In this document: piece after piece, positions 1-10,995 of the stretch
Numbering within the stretch: the stretch's first letter is position 1
Layout of the letters: the number at the start of each line of letters is the position of its first letter
NCBI GenBank assembly: GCA_037176725.1
Contig: JAZBRS010000075.1
Span: 78,804,001-78,868,000, forward strand
Reading direction: 5' to 3'
From: Posidonia oceanica
Taxonomy: Eukaryota; Streptophyta; Magnoliopsida; Alismatales; Posidoniaceae
DNA: 64,000 nt
The notes under the pieces: model-generated
The model's input: only the letters and a program-made list of their open reading frames with translations
Told to the model about the DNA's origin: nothing
Database searches by the model: none
Position numbers and translations under genes: made by a program

Positions 1-67
1 CAAATAACTTGAATTCCTTAGTCAATAAATTCATGTGATCTACAACGGCAAATACATAATTTTCGCT

Positions 68-1672
68 TTACACAAACACCATGGCAACCATCATCATGAT
101 CACCATCAACGTCCCACCAGCACCACCACCAGCCACCGCCGCCCTCTCTCCGGCGCTGACGATCTGCAGCGGGAACAAGCACCCATTCCGCGACGCATTC
201 ACAGTGGTAATCTTCGCCAACCCGCCAAAATCACAAGCTCTCACGTCCTGATCCTGTATCTGAAAATACCTGTTGAATGCGTACGACACGTTACCGCGAA
301 CGTCGAGATCACCGCACGACGATCCGTACCCTAACGCCGTGCAATCACCCAGCGAGCATGCGTAGTTGACGTTCTCCGGCAACGACGTCAGGTTCTTCAC
401 CTTCTCGTCCAACACACACCATTGCTCGCCCAAGTACTGCACACCCTTCACCGGGGCCAAGAACTTGTCGTTGCCGTGCCCGGTGAGGTCCATCGGGAAC
501 TTGGGCTTGCCATCATAGGTGAAGATACCCCAGTGGCGTTCGAAGTTCCCCGGTGCAATGCTCTTGGTGTCTTCGTCGATCAGCCCAAAGAGATACACCT
601 CGATGTTGCCCGGCCGCAGTGGAGTGCCTTCTTTCTTCACCATCTTCTTCAAGAATCCGTCGTAGAATCTCTTCGCTAATGCGACGTTCGCGTTCTTGTC
701 ACCATCGGTGGGCCACCCAACTTCTCCGACGATGATCTTCATCTTGGGCACTCCGGCCTTCTTCAGGCTCGACACCAACGTGTCGAAATTGGCATCGAAC
801 ACGTTGGTGTATTGGGTTTTGCCATCGGTTACCGGTCGTGCACCGCCATCGAAGAATGCGAAGTCCATAGGGAAATCGTCACCTTGGTAGAGGCTGAGGA
901 AAGGGTAGATGTTGACGACGAAGGGGGCGTCGTGGGAGTCGAGGAATTTGACGATGTCGATCATGAGGTCACGGATGTCGGACCGGAACCTGCCGGCCGA
1001 GGGCACGGGATTGTTGGCTGGGGAATCGTAGACGGCGGCGTTGAGGGGAATTGTTGCCTTGATCTTCCCACCAACTCCGGCCTCGTTGAGCGCGTTTTGA
1101 ATGTTCTTGAGTGCCGGGAATGTCGTCTTGTCAAAAGACTTGTTGTAACTCTTAAGAAACGGCTCGTTCCCAACGGCAACGTATCTGAATTGAAACGCCA
1201 CCCATCGTTCAAAGCACAAACAAAAATAACTTCTATAATTATATTAAAAGAGGACGATTATGTGCCACTAGAATTCCAGTGTTTTCTTCAATCATACTTA
1301 ATATCTTCTATAATTAAGTTTTACGTACTTAACGTTGACGCCACCATTGAAGTTGTATCGGGAGACGTTGTGCTTCACCCACTCCTTGGCGTTGTCGTAG
1401 TCGTTCATGCGCTTGAGCTGTTTGTTGGGGATGGCGAGCATGACCTCGATGCCGGTGCCGGCGAGGGCGCTCACGGTCCACGAGTCGGCGTCGAAGAGCT
1501 TCACCTTGGTGATGCCGTTGCCCTTGAGCATCTCCACAACGTTATTGGGGAGCATGGGATGGGACAACAACATCCCCCAGTTGACGCCGATGCCAATATT
1601 GGCAGTGGTGGTGGTGGCCACGGAAAGCAATGCAACGCCGGTGATCCATAGCTGGATCCCTGCACCAGCCAT
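68..1672 (-). CDS. Glucan endo-1,3-beta-glucosidase (GH17) with X8/CBM43 domain and GPI tail
   Basis: Predicted to hydrolyse 1,3-beta-glucan (callose) at the cell surface or wall. Two exons on the minus strand, 1329-1672 and 68-1184, are joined over a 144-bp intron with donor AA|GTACGT and acceptor TTCAG|A. The join restores the GH17 motif YVAVGNEPF and gives 486 residues. Residues 1-24 look like a signal peptide, followed by the family start GIGVNWG. Glu122 in GNEP fits the proton donor and Glu269 in [10 protein letters not shown] the nucleophile. Residues about 370-450 form an X8 domain with six Cys (371, 391, 396, 405, 432, 450). A small-residue stretch and hydrophobic end (472-486) suggest a GPI anchor. 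Length and domain order match long plant GH17 enzymes. No disabling change was seen. Beta-1,3-glucan binding by X8 is family knowledge; the exact substrate is not determined here. Confidence 0.93.
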
Positions 1673-2229
1673 GGCTAGCTAGCTGTTGACGGGGAGGAAA
1701 GGTGAAACTCTGGATGAGAAGGGAAGAGAGGAGAGGAGATGCCTCGGTTTCAAACTGAGAGGAGGGGCTTCAGTTTCGGATGGTGAGAAGAGAATTGATG
1801 GTTAGAAAACGTAGTGCATAATTAAGGTGGCAATATGATTGTTATGACAATTTGATCATCTACACATGAATCTTATAAATCCGTGCAGTACATGTATGTA
1901 TACGAGTCAAAAATAAAAAAAGTCTCCAACGTTTACCCCAGGACATAAGCAATCTATAATAATTATATATATTATCTAACTAATTAATTTGATGATGAAT
2001 TATTAGATACGTTGGGCATGAGGCGACCTACAAACCCAAGTGCCATAAGTAGAGGTGACAATTTTCATCCAAATGTACGCTCGTATATGCAACGAACATA
2101 TAGGTTGAGATATTTTACAAGTAGAAGAAGTTCGTCATGATTAAAATACCTCTTAACATTCTACTAGCAATATTTACTTGTAACTTTCATTCTAATTATA
2201 TAGGATGTTAATTCTTGTCCAACAAAATG
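1673..2229. other. 5' flank of the GH17 gene
   Basis: Directly upstream of the GH17 start (minus strand) is a purine-rich plus strand (about 1685-1770), i.e. a CT-rich leader in the gene's direction. A possible TATA-like TTTATAAG on the minus strand lies near 1872-1879, but its distance to the ATG (about 200 bp) makes the assignment weak. From about 1,880 to 2,229 the DNA is AT-rich and I recognise nothing in it. Confidence 0.35.
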
Positions 2230-2727
2230 ATCTTCTCCTAGTCATTCACCTTTACTTGTCCATCTTTATCCTCAATATCCAATATATTGATGATATTCTC
2301 ACCTTTCTGGAGTCTACTCCGTCTAATGTCATCAATTTGAAGTGCATCCTTTGTCTCTTTTAATATTATTCCGGATTAAATATTAACTCCCATATATCTT
2401 TTCTATCTGACTTCAATCTCCAAAACCCCGTATTGACCCGTCTTCAAGAGATTCTTGTTGCTTATCTTAGTGTTCCTTTACACTTCCGCACTTCAACGAC
2501 TAATGATTGAGACTTGGTTATTAAAGAAATGGAAATGCGGCTCGAAAATTGGATGAGACGTTTCCTTTTCATCAGGTGGCGGCAGCATTCATGAGTAACT
2601 CTCTGCACCGCTCTCCTTAGTGCTCTCCCGGTCTCTCCGATTTAATCGGAAAATGCATTTGGAAGCTCTTACAAAACACTAGTTCCAAGTGGAAGGAGAT
2701 TATTTTGGCTAAGATCCTGTCTAGAAT
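2230..2727 (+). pseudogene. LINE reverse-transcriptase fragment (5' part of a split LINE)
   Basis: Decayed non-LTR retrotransposon RT. The translation of 2281-2300 reads QYIDDIL, a variant of the catalytic (F/Y)xDD box (codons at 2284-2295). Downstream pieces read LVIKEMEMRLENWMRRFL (about 2517-2570), resembling the post-catalytic part of plant LINE RT, and SSKWKEIILAKI (about 2680-2715), which normally precedes the zinc-binding RT end domain. There are several stops and frameshifts. The match stops near 2727, where the PIF-like element begins, and resumes beyond 9.55 kb in the same orientation. The two pieces are therefore probably one LINE split by an insertion. Confidence 0.7.
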
Positions 2728-3639
2728 CTCTTACATGTAGAAATGAGATTTTGAGTTTTTTACAGAAGTTGACTTTTAAAATTTTTTGTAGAAGCTAGAT
2801 TGTAGGTTACCATTTAAAATCTTGTTTGGTAAATAAAAGTCTACTAGTAGAAGTTAGATTCTACCAACAGAGAAATTACATATCTACCCCTTGCAAACCC
2901 TGAACCTCTCCCTTTCTTTTCTTTTCTTTTTCAGCAATTCCTCTTTCCCTCTTCATTTCTTCTTTTCTTCCTCTCTTCCTTTCTCCATTCCTTGTGGCGT
3001 CTTGGTCCTTTCTTCCCTTCTTCGACGTCTTCCTTCGTAGAACGGTTGCCGTCGCCATCTTCCTCTTCGCCGTCCTCTGTGTCCCTCTTCGGTGACTATC
3101 TCTTCGCCATCTTCTGTGCCCCTCTTCAGCATCTTCCTCTTCGTCGCCGCACACGGTTGCCGTCGCCATCTTCCTCTTCGCCATCGCACACGGTTGCCGT
3201 CGCCATCTTCCTCTTCGTCATCTTCAGCCTCGCCATGAAATACATCAGCCTCGCCGTAAAATACTTCAACCTCGCCATGATTCAGCTCACCGTTGTCGTG
3301 AAGCACCTCGCTGTCACCGTGAAATCCCTCACCGTCGCCATCTTCTGTATGAAATCCCTCATTTTGCATCTATTATATGAAATCCCTCACCTCGCTGTCC
3401 AATTTTTTCGAAAAAAGAAAATTGTCACAAAAAAAATTTTCCCTCATTTTCACTGTGAAATGTATGGAAATTTTTGTTTGAAAAATTAGGAATTCAATTA
3501 GGGATTTAAAACTTATGATTGAAAAATGAGAAAGGATTACATATGTTTGTCACAGTTAGGGAAAAATTTTCATTTTCACTGTGAAATGTAGGGATTTAAA
3601 ACTTGTAGTGAAGGACAAATTATTAAAAATTTTCATTAC

Positions 3640-3909
3640 ATGTGGAACATATTATTGAAAATTAAATACATAATTGCATTAAAGGAGAAAGGAGATCTGT
3701 CTAGGAGTACACCATCAACATCGGATGATAATGAAGGAGAATATACCATTGAGATGAAATTTAAAGGTGGTCACAGCTTACAAGATGAAATAGAACTTGA
3801 GGAGAGTACACCATGTTTGAGCGATACAGACATCTTTTTGCAGAAATGGTACGAGGAAGGTGGTCACAGTTTTTATGACGAATTGGTTGAAAATGAGGCT
3901 TCTGTCTAG
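3640..3909 (+). CDS. Small hypothetical ORF with two imperfect internal repeats
   Basis: An 89-codon open frame inside the PIF/Harbinger-like element, on the strand opposite to its two recognisable genes. Two copies of about 33 residues align: STPSTSDD...GGHSLQDEIELEE, and STPCLSDT...GGHSFYDELVENE. The DNA unit of about 105 bp begins AGTACACCAT (about 3703 and 3805) and contains GGTGGTCACAG (about 3767 and 3860). The acidic repeats suggest it was once coding, but no family is recognised. It could be the end of a longer lost exon. Confidence 0.3.
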   Translation: MWNILLKIKYIIALKEKGDLSRSTPSTSDDNEGEYTIEMKFKGGHSLQDEIELEESTPCLSDTDIFLQKWYEEGGHSFYDELVENEASV

Positions 3910-5105
3910 GATTGGTACGAATGGTGATATTCAAAATATATAGCTTAAAATGTGTTATCAATTGAAATATTGTAGAATGATGAATTTTTACTGTCTTTAA
4001 AAAGTGTTTGGTTCTAAATTTATGTGATGTGTTATACAACTGGAATGTTTGATTCTATCATGAATACAATTTGGATGCCTTTGGTAATGGTTCCAATTTA
4101 TTTTTCACTGCAGATGGTATACCAAGATTATTTGTTGGTTAACTGCCAGTAGTTGCCATCTTTGTGAATGTGTAAAAATAAGGTCCTGTTCATTGGCTTG
4201 TGAATGTTTTTGTTTGTTTGTATAAAACACTCTGTTAATGCAACTCCTGTCGTCCTGTGTGACCTTTTCTCTTTGAATTATGTGCCTTTTTCACGTAGAA
4301 AATGTCCATTTTTCTTATGTCCACAACATGAATATTCTATCTTCGGAGATGGCAATTAACAGATGGTAAATTTTTTGTCAAATGGAAGAAAGCTTGCAAT
4401 TACCATTGATGGAGTATTTTTTCTTATGCCCTAAAGTAACGCCCAAGTCAAGCCAAACAATTACCATTGATGTGGACTAATGGAAGTGCAAACTTTGCTC
4501 TTCTGATTTGCTACAACACTCCACTTGCTAGTTGTAACATTCACTGGTATAGCAGATGGCATAAAAGAAGAGAGCTTGCTCAATGCATTATTTATCTGAA
4601 TAAGCAAAGAACCAAAATCCCAACAACAAGTTTATAACAGTAGTCTGAATAAGCAAATAACAGCAAGTTTATTGCCGTAGAACAACAAGTCAATAACAGC
4701 AAGTTCAATAACAACAGAAAAATCATCACTCTCTCTTGTCACCCTTTATCTGCTTCCATGCACTCTGCAACAGCATTTGAGTTACCAGGCTTGTTGATGA
4801 TCTACGCACAAGTACACAACACAAACAATCAACTCCAGAACAAATTGAAATAACAATAGGGTTCATGCACTAACAATATTCAGAATTATGTTTCCATAAG
4901 ATGATTCACTTTACAGAATTTTGGATGTATTAGATTATAAATGGTTCGTGCACTAACAATAAATACCAACAAGAGTCTCAAAATTTCAACAATAAATACC
5001 AACAATAATCTCAAAATCCCAACAATAAGTACCAAAATTTGAATTGAAATGTTTTATTTGAAGAACATACTCATTCGCTCCAACTCCCTTAGGATCTACC
5101 TTTTC

Positions 5106-6201
5106 CTACTCTCTGAATCTGGAAGGGCACAAAATAACTACCTTGTGGCTAATTAACTTTTCAAATTTACCATAGGCAAAATCCCACTGCTCAGATCCAA
5201 ACTCAATGGTAGTCTCATTTAACAAGGAAATGCATTTTGCAATAGAACAACCATCATGTTCTTGTTTCTGTGATGCAATCAGATCATTTTGAGTTGTAAT
5301 CAACTCACACTTCTTCTCGTATGCTGTTGCCACCCTTATCAAACCCCTCTCAAGCCTTGTCGCTGCAGTTATCTTTTGTTTCTTGTTTGGAACTGATGTC
5401 GGTGTGTGATTCGGTGGTGTGTCTTTTGATGGTGGTTCTTGATCAACTGAACTAGACCCTTCACAGTAAACTCTGTCCATTCCAGCTTCTAGGAAACTAG
5501 AAAATCCACCAATACTGTCTACCATTTCTTCATCTATATCAACACATGAAGGAGGTGTAGCACTTGGGATGTAAACATCTCTACCTGTAGCAACAAAATC
5601 TGCAAATAATTGATCCAATTTCTCTACATGGATCATGGGTCCAGGTCCATCTTTGAACTTTTCAATCTTTGAAAATCTCTGTAAATAATATGACACAATA
5701 TGAAGTTAATATTTAGATCCAAACAAATTAAAAAAGTAACAAAACAAATAAAACTCACTTTGGAAAAATCAGTCCATTGATCATCTGTGAAAGAAAACGT
5801 CTTTTTTTGTTCAGACCAACATTTTCCTGTTTGTTTCTCCAAAAATTTCCATTGTTGTCAATCATTCTTCAATGAATCTCAATGATTCTTCAGTTGTACT
5901 TTGTTATAGGATATATTGGACCTTTCCTTAAACTTTCTCTCCAAATTATCATATCTGGTTTTGTTTAAAATCGAGCTTGGTTTGTTCCCTAAAGAAGCCT
6001 CTTCTAAACAAATGTTAATGAAACAAGACACCCTATAATCTGTCCATGAAACCTTCTATTTCCTATTTGGATCCTTGTCTTTAACTTGCTTCTTTTTTCC
6101 CTTTCCATTTGACTTGTTGTCAAATCAATGGAATTTCTCATGTCAAGTGGCTCAGCAAGTGAGGAAAGTACAATAGTATGTTGTAGATCAATTGGTTCCA
6201 T
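5106..6201 (-). pseudogene. Myb/SANT-like protein (PIF/Harbinger accessory ORF), broken
   Basis: In PIF/Harbinger elements a Myb/SANT-like protein acts with the transposase in DNA binding and nuclear import. From the ATG near 6201 the minus strand gives pieces of a plant Myb/SANT-like DNA-binding domain across about 6060-5760. These include an ICLEEASLGNKPSSILN-like stretch, NLERKFKE and DDQWTDFSK, but frameshifts and stops separate them. An intron at about 5695-5757 (donor AAA|GTGAGT, acceptor TTTACAG) joins to a long open part (5106-5696) with a lysine-rich PNKKQKITAATRLERG segment. The C-terminus is intact to the stop at 5106. The gene lies next to the transposase fragment in the same orientation. 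Confidence 0.6.
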
Positions 6202-6390
6202 TATCTTTTATAAGTAACAAAGAAACCAAATTAGATCTTCAAATACACAAAATTATAAATAATGCACAAATAGACCAAATTCAGTTTAACAAAGCAACAA
6301 AGAAACAAAGAAACAATTTTACAGTAGTATAATGTTGTAATCAATAAAGTGCATGTAACAATACAATTAGATCAATACAATATTCTAATT

Positions 6391-6780
6391 TCAATGCCTT
6401 TCCCGGGAAGAAACTATTTCATCTCGATTACGATTACAAACTATTCTCATTTTAGTGTCATCGGGTGTATCTTTTAACAGACATTTTCCTCTAAAGATAC
6501 TACATAGTCGAACAAACACTTGAGGTGATAAACGACACGAGTTGAAACAAACCCTATCATGTCCAGTGAGCATATTATGAACAATCTGACTTCCAGTGAA
6601 TGGAGCATCATGAACAATGATCTTCTTAAGATAATTGTCAATATAATATCGTATGCATTCCATTATAGTTAACAAAATAATATCGTCAAACTCCTCCTCC
6701 TCCCAAAATTCTTCCCATTGATCACTTTCCATGTCACTCAATTCACACGTATATATCAAATTCTCGTTATCAGATGCCAT
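6391..6780 (-). pseudogene. N-terminal fragment of a HARBI1-like (PIF/Harbinger) transposase
   Basis: From ATG 6778-6780 the frame encodes an acidic N-terminus followed by NMLTGHDRVCFN, CRLSPQVFVRLCSIFRGKCLLKDT. This is the conserved region just before the DDE nuclease in plant ALP1/HARBI1-like transposases (family knowledge). The frame departs from the family after KDT and stops at 6391. No DDE domain follows on either strand down to 3 kb. It is therefore a truncated relic, not a functional transposase. Confidence 0.7.
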
Positions 6781-6899
6781 TTTCACTGATTTAAAAAATA
6801 ACATGAAAAATAGTAAGGATACAAATGCAATCAATCAATAGACCAGCAAACAGAAGACATGATGGACATTGTCATATTTCTTAAGCCATGAAATAGAAA

Positions 6900-8450
6900 C
6901 AATAGAAAAGAGGAGATACAAGTGTAGCAACTTATTCATAAAGACAATAGAAACAGCTATCAATGATACAAAAAAACTGATACAGTTTGATAGATACTTT
7001 GATGCAAAAAAAAAAACTTGATACAATTTGATCAAAGAGGAGATACAAGTGTAGTAACTTATTCATAAAGACAATAGAAAAATGTATCAATGATACAAAA
7101 AAAACTGATACAGTTTGATAGAAACTTTGATGCAAAAAAAAAAAAACTTGATACAATTTGATCAAAGAGGAGATATAAGTGTAGCAACTTATTCATAAAG
7201 ACAATAGAAAAAGGTATCAATGATACAAAAAAAACTGATACAGTTTGATAGAAACTTTGATGCAAAAAAAATAAACTTAATACAATTTGATCAAAGAGGA
7301 GATACAAGTGTAACAACTTATTCATAAAGACAATAGAAAAAAATATCAATGATACAAAAAAAACTGATACAATTTGATAGATACTTTGATGCAAAAAAAA
7401 AAAAAAACCTGATACAATTTGATCAAAGGGGATATACAAGTGTAACAACTTATTCATAAAGACAACAGAAAAAGGTATCATTGATACAAAAAAAACTGAT
7501 ACAGTTTGATAGATACTTTGATGTAAAAAAAAAAAAACCTGATACAATTTGATCAAAGAGGAGTTACAAGTGTAGCAACTTATTCATAAAGACAATAGAA
7601 AAAGGTATCAATGATACAAAAAAAACTGATACAGTTTGATAGATACTTTGATGTAAAAAAAAAAAACCTAATACAATTTGATCAAAGAGGAGATACAAGT
7701 GTAGCAACTTATTCATAAAGACAATAGAAAAAGGTATCAATGATACAAAAAACTGATACAATTTGATAGATAAGTTGATGCAAAAAAAAAAAAAACTGAT
7801 ACAATTTGATCAAAGAGGAGATACAAGTGTAGCAACTTATTCATAAAGACAATAGAAAAAGGTATCAATGATACAAAAAAAACTAATACAGTTTAATAGA
7901 TAAGTTGATGCAAAAAAAAAAACCTGATACAATTTGATGGAAGCTATCAATGAATAAAGCATATCATAATTCCACAAACCCTGATAACAATCAAAGAACA
8001 AATAAACAATTCAAAAAGAGGAGATACAAGTGTAGCAACTTATTCATAAAGACAATAGAAAAAGGTATCAATGATACAAAAAAAACGGATACAGTTTGAT
8101 AGATAAGTTGATGCAAAAAATAAACACCTGATACAATTTGATGAAAGCTATCAATGAATAAAGCATATCATAATTCTACAAACCCTGATAACAATCAAAG
8201 AACAAATAAACAACTCAAAAAGAGGAGATACAAGTGTGGCAACTTATTCATAAAGACAATAGAAAAAGGTATCATTGATACAAAAAAAACTGATACAGTT
8301 TGATACATACTTTGATGCAAAGAAAAAAAAACCTGATACAATTTGATGAAAGCTATCAATGAATAAAGCATATCATAATTCCACAAACCCTGACAACAAT
8401 CAAAGAATAAATAAACAACTCAAAAAGAGGAGATACAAGTGTAGCAACTT
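6900..8450. repeat. Tandem array: about 130-bp monomer, then about 205-bp variant
   Basis: The landmark GAGATACAAGTG and close variants recur near 6912, 7040, 7170, 7299, 7431, 7561, 7690 and 7818 (spacing 127-132), then near 8021, 8225 and 8430 (spacing about 205). The longer unit has gained a segment with AAGCTATCAATGAATAAAGC and CAATCAAAGAACAAATAAAC. Each unit has an A-run of 7-14 and CTTATTCATAAAGACAATAG. Long open frames on the minus strand here are by-products of the repeat. The array lies just upstream of the transposase remnant in its direction. Confidence 0.9.
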
Positions 8451-9545
8451 ATTCATTGGGCATAGAAATTTTATATTTTATTCATTAGGATTTCGCAGTT
8501 TAACTGCTATTTCAAAGGTCAATCTGCAACAATAAGAGAAGAGGAAAATCAATCTGCATAAAATCCTGAAGAATGCTTGACGCAAGATAGGTAATATGTT
8601 GATTCAGAGAAAAGATTTGTGAATGCACACCACAATTCTAAGTAAGCAGCGATTCAACAAAAATCATGTCATAATTACTCAACATATTGCAGGTTAGCTA
8701 AATTGTCAAGCAAAAGGCTAGAAAGAACCGGCTATACAAAGTTGCTTTGATCAAATAAAGCACACTAGGTAGAACAATCTCAAAGAGAATAGAAAAAGGT
8801 ATCAATCCCCAGTTCTTTTAATTTAAGAATTTAAATCACTTCATAGGGTTATCCCTAAATAACTGACTGACCTGAACCACCAAAGCCATTGCAAGGATAG
8901 AGCAAACATCAACAAACAAAAATTGCCTGAAGCACAAAAGAACTAAAGTCCAAATGGAAAGGTGGAAGAAAATGAAACCAGTAATCTACAAAGAAAGCCT
9001 GAATTTCTAAATACCCTAACCTTAAACAAGAGATATACCCTATTCGATAGAGGATCAAAACAAACCCCCTTTTTCCAGAAACGAGAGATGGGAGAAACGG
9101 GAGATTAGAAAAATACCTCTTCGTCTTCACCCCTCTTCGCCGCCTCTACCGCCGACACCGCAGCTGCAAGAGCCGCATGGGTCAATTCCGCTGCCGCAAT
9201 AGCCACCCCGCTGTCGTCGATTCCGCCACCGTAAGAGCCGCACGGGTCGATTCCACCGCCGCAAGAGTCGCCTCGCTGTCGTCGATTCCGCTGCCATCAC
9301 TGCTAGGTTGCGAGAGAAGTAGTTGGCTAGAAGCTGTATAAGGTTCGGGGAAAAAATGGGAACAGTGGAGGTGATATTTCGATTGATGGCATATGTGTAA
9401 ATAGTGATGGCAATTTAAAGTAATTTATAAAAAATAATAAGGTTATCAAGGTAATTACATACCTTATTCCTCTAGCTTCTACCAGAAGCTCTCCCCACCC
9501 AGCTTCTGAAAAATCATGAATTTACACATGATTTCCCTCATCCAT

Positions 9546-10719
9546 AAGTTATGGCTTCTGGGAGAAGTAGGAGAGCTAGACTCCGTTTGGAACTGCTTCT
9601 GTGGTTTTCTATGGTTTGGCAGAAGCTAATCACCCAAAAGTCATCCAAAAGCAGTTCCAAACGGGATTTAAGTACTTCTGCTTGGATATGGGAAGTATTC
9701 TCAATTAAAGTAGAAGTAGCATCCCTCCAAAATAGAGGGAAGTACGTAATATTTTTCCCATTATCATGAAAAAACTCTACTTTAATATTGGAAATGCTGA
9801 AAATACTCTTCTTTGGCATTGCAATTAGGATGGTTTTCACTCCCTTAAAATCCTTTTCCTCGGTCTCTTCTTATTGGTCTGCAACAAGAAAATTTATGTT
9901 TCCAAAGCTCTTCCCTCTCTTTATCTTGATTTACATATGTTCTTCCTTCTCGACCTCCACCTCTCTTAGTTTGATCTTCCTAATTTACTGAGTACAATTT
10001 CCCTAACCAATTAACATACCTGATGCTATCTCTTGGAAACTTAACACCCTAATTACCTCCTCAGTCAAATCGGTACAACTTCCTCGTCGATGGCGGGCTT
10101 CGCTCTCATTTTAATAATTATATTTGGAAAGCTCAAGTGCCTTCTAAAGTTAAGATATTCTTGTGGCTTTTAGTTAATGACAAGGTAAGACTAAATCAAA
10201 CCTTGCTAGGCGAGGTTGGTGTGGCACCGCATTTTGCTCTTTTTGTGGAGCTCCCAATGAGGATGTAAACTATCTATTTATAGAATCATTTATTTTTCCT
10301 AGATGTCAATTTAGTCAATAATTTTGCGATTGATCAACTTTTCTCTTTGATCTCCCTAAATGGATTCAATTTCGATGATGATGCTTGGATTATTTTAGTT
10401 TATGCCTTAGGTCCATTTGGAATGCACGCAATAATCTCTTGCTATCTCTTGGGTAGGGGTTATTCCTTCCAGTGGTGGCAAAAATTATATGACCTCCACT
10501 CACATTAAGAAAGTAAAAATCTTTAGGCACTCAATCACCCACGTTCCTCCTCTCCAGCTGCTGCAAATTGCGGCTCAAGCCCTCGATCCCGTCCAAATTG
10601 TTGATATCTTTTTGGACATTATTACTCTCCTTCGTTGAGAGTTTTTGTTACCTTAGATTCCTTGTGATTTTCGTTTGGTGTTCTTCTTTCAATTTAATCA
10701 TTCTTTAAAAAAAAAAAAC
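9546..10719 (+). pseudogene. LINE 3' part: zinc-binding RT end domain and poly-A tail
   Basis: Continuation of the LINE begun at 2.2 kb. About 9865-9930 reads SYWSATRKFMFPKLFPLF, like the conserved FW..RW...FP.LF stretch. About 10,110-10,280 reads WKAQVPSKVKIFLWLLVNDK and then, in another frame, GWCGTAFCSFCGAPNED, the zinc-binding RT C-terminal domain (CxxC after the WK..VP.KVK.FLW motif). Several frameshifts occur. The element ends in an A-run at about 10,708-10,719 after a T-rich 3' UTR, as expected for a LINE. A small foldback element sits inside it at 9583-9665. Confidence 0.75.
9583..9665. mobile_element. 83-bp foldback MITE
   Basis: Its two ends are inverted copies: TCCGTTTGGAACTGCTTCTG at the left and, at the right, the reverse complement of TCCCGTTTGGAACTGCTTTT. 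Only about 43 bp separate the arms. No clear target duplication. The ends resemble short non-autonomous hAT-like elements common in plants, but the superfamily is not proven. Confidence 0.7.
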
Positions 10720-10951
10720 TTTGGACTATTTGTTTGCATGTGGAGTTTTTTTATTTTTTTGTGTCAGTGAAACCTGACAAAAAAATAACAAAATCCACTC
10801 ATATGAGCTTTTTTTTTCTTTTTCTTAAAATGTCAATTAAAAAATAATATTTTCATACCATATCACGCCTTTAGTAAAAAACCTGGTCCAATAAACTACA
10901 ACAAAGGGACCCTCGTGAGATCAGATTCAGGTATACAGAACTCTTTTTCTA

Positions 10952-10979
10952 AGAGAGAGAGAGAGAGAGAGAGAGAGAA
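10952..10979. repeat. (GA)n microsatellite in the 5' leader of the TAR-like gene
   Basis: Thirteen to fourteen GA units, ending 17 bp before the proposed ATG at 10,996. GA tracts in 5' leaders are common in plants and can be length-polymorphic. Confidence 0.9.
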
Positions 10980-10995
10980 GGGAAACTTCATCTCC

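Larger units (their letters stand above)
2728..9545 (-). mobile_element. Degenerate PIF/Harbinger-type DNA transposon (about 6.8 kb)
   Basis: The ends are similar in inverted orientation. Near 2738-2795 the order is CATGTAGAAATGAG, ACAGAAGTTG, TAGAAGCTAGA. The reverse complement of about 9470-9540 gives CATGTGTAAATTCATG, TCAGAAGCTG, TAGAAGCTAGA. Inside, on the minus strand, are a Myb/SANT-like gene and the N-terminal part of a HARBI1-like transposase, the usual PIF/Harbinger pair. No DDE catalytic domain was found, so the copy looks non-autonomous. Exact borders and the expected 3-bp target duplication could not be fixed. It sits between two parts of one LINE. About 2870-3400 and 9120-9310 are CT- and GC-rich simple-sequence-like subterminal regions. 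About 3930-5100 and 8450-9100 hold nothing I recognise. Confidence 0.65.

Noticed and set aside
6835..8386. Several overlapping minus-strand ORFs rich in Phe/Tyr/Leu
   Set aside because: They are translations of the 130-bp tandem repeat in changing frames. The proteins simply repeat with the DNA and have no gene structure.
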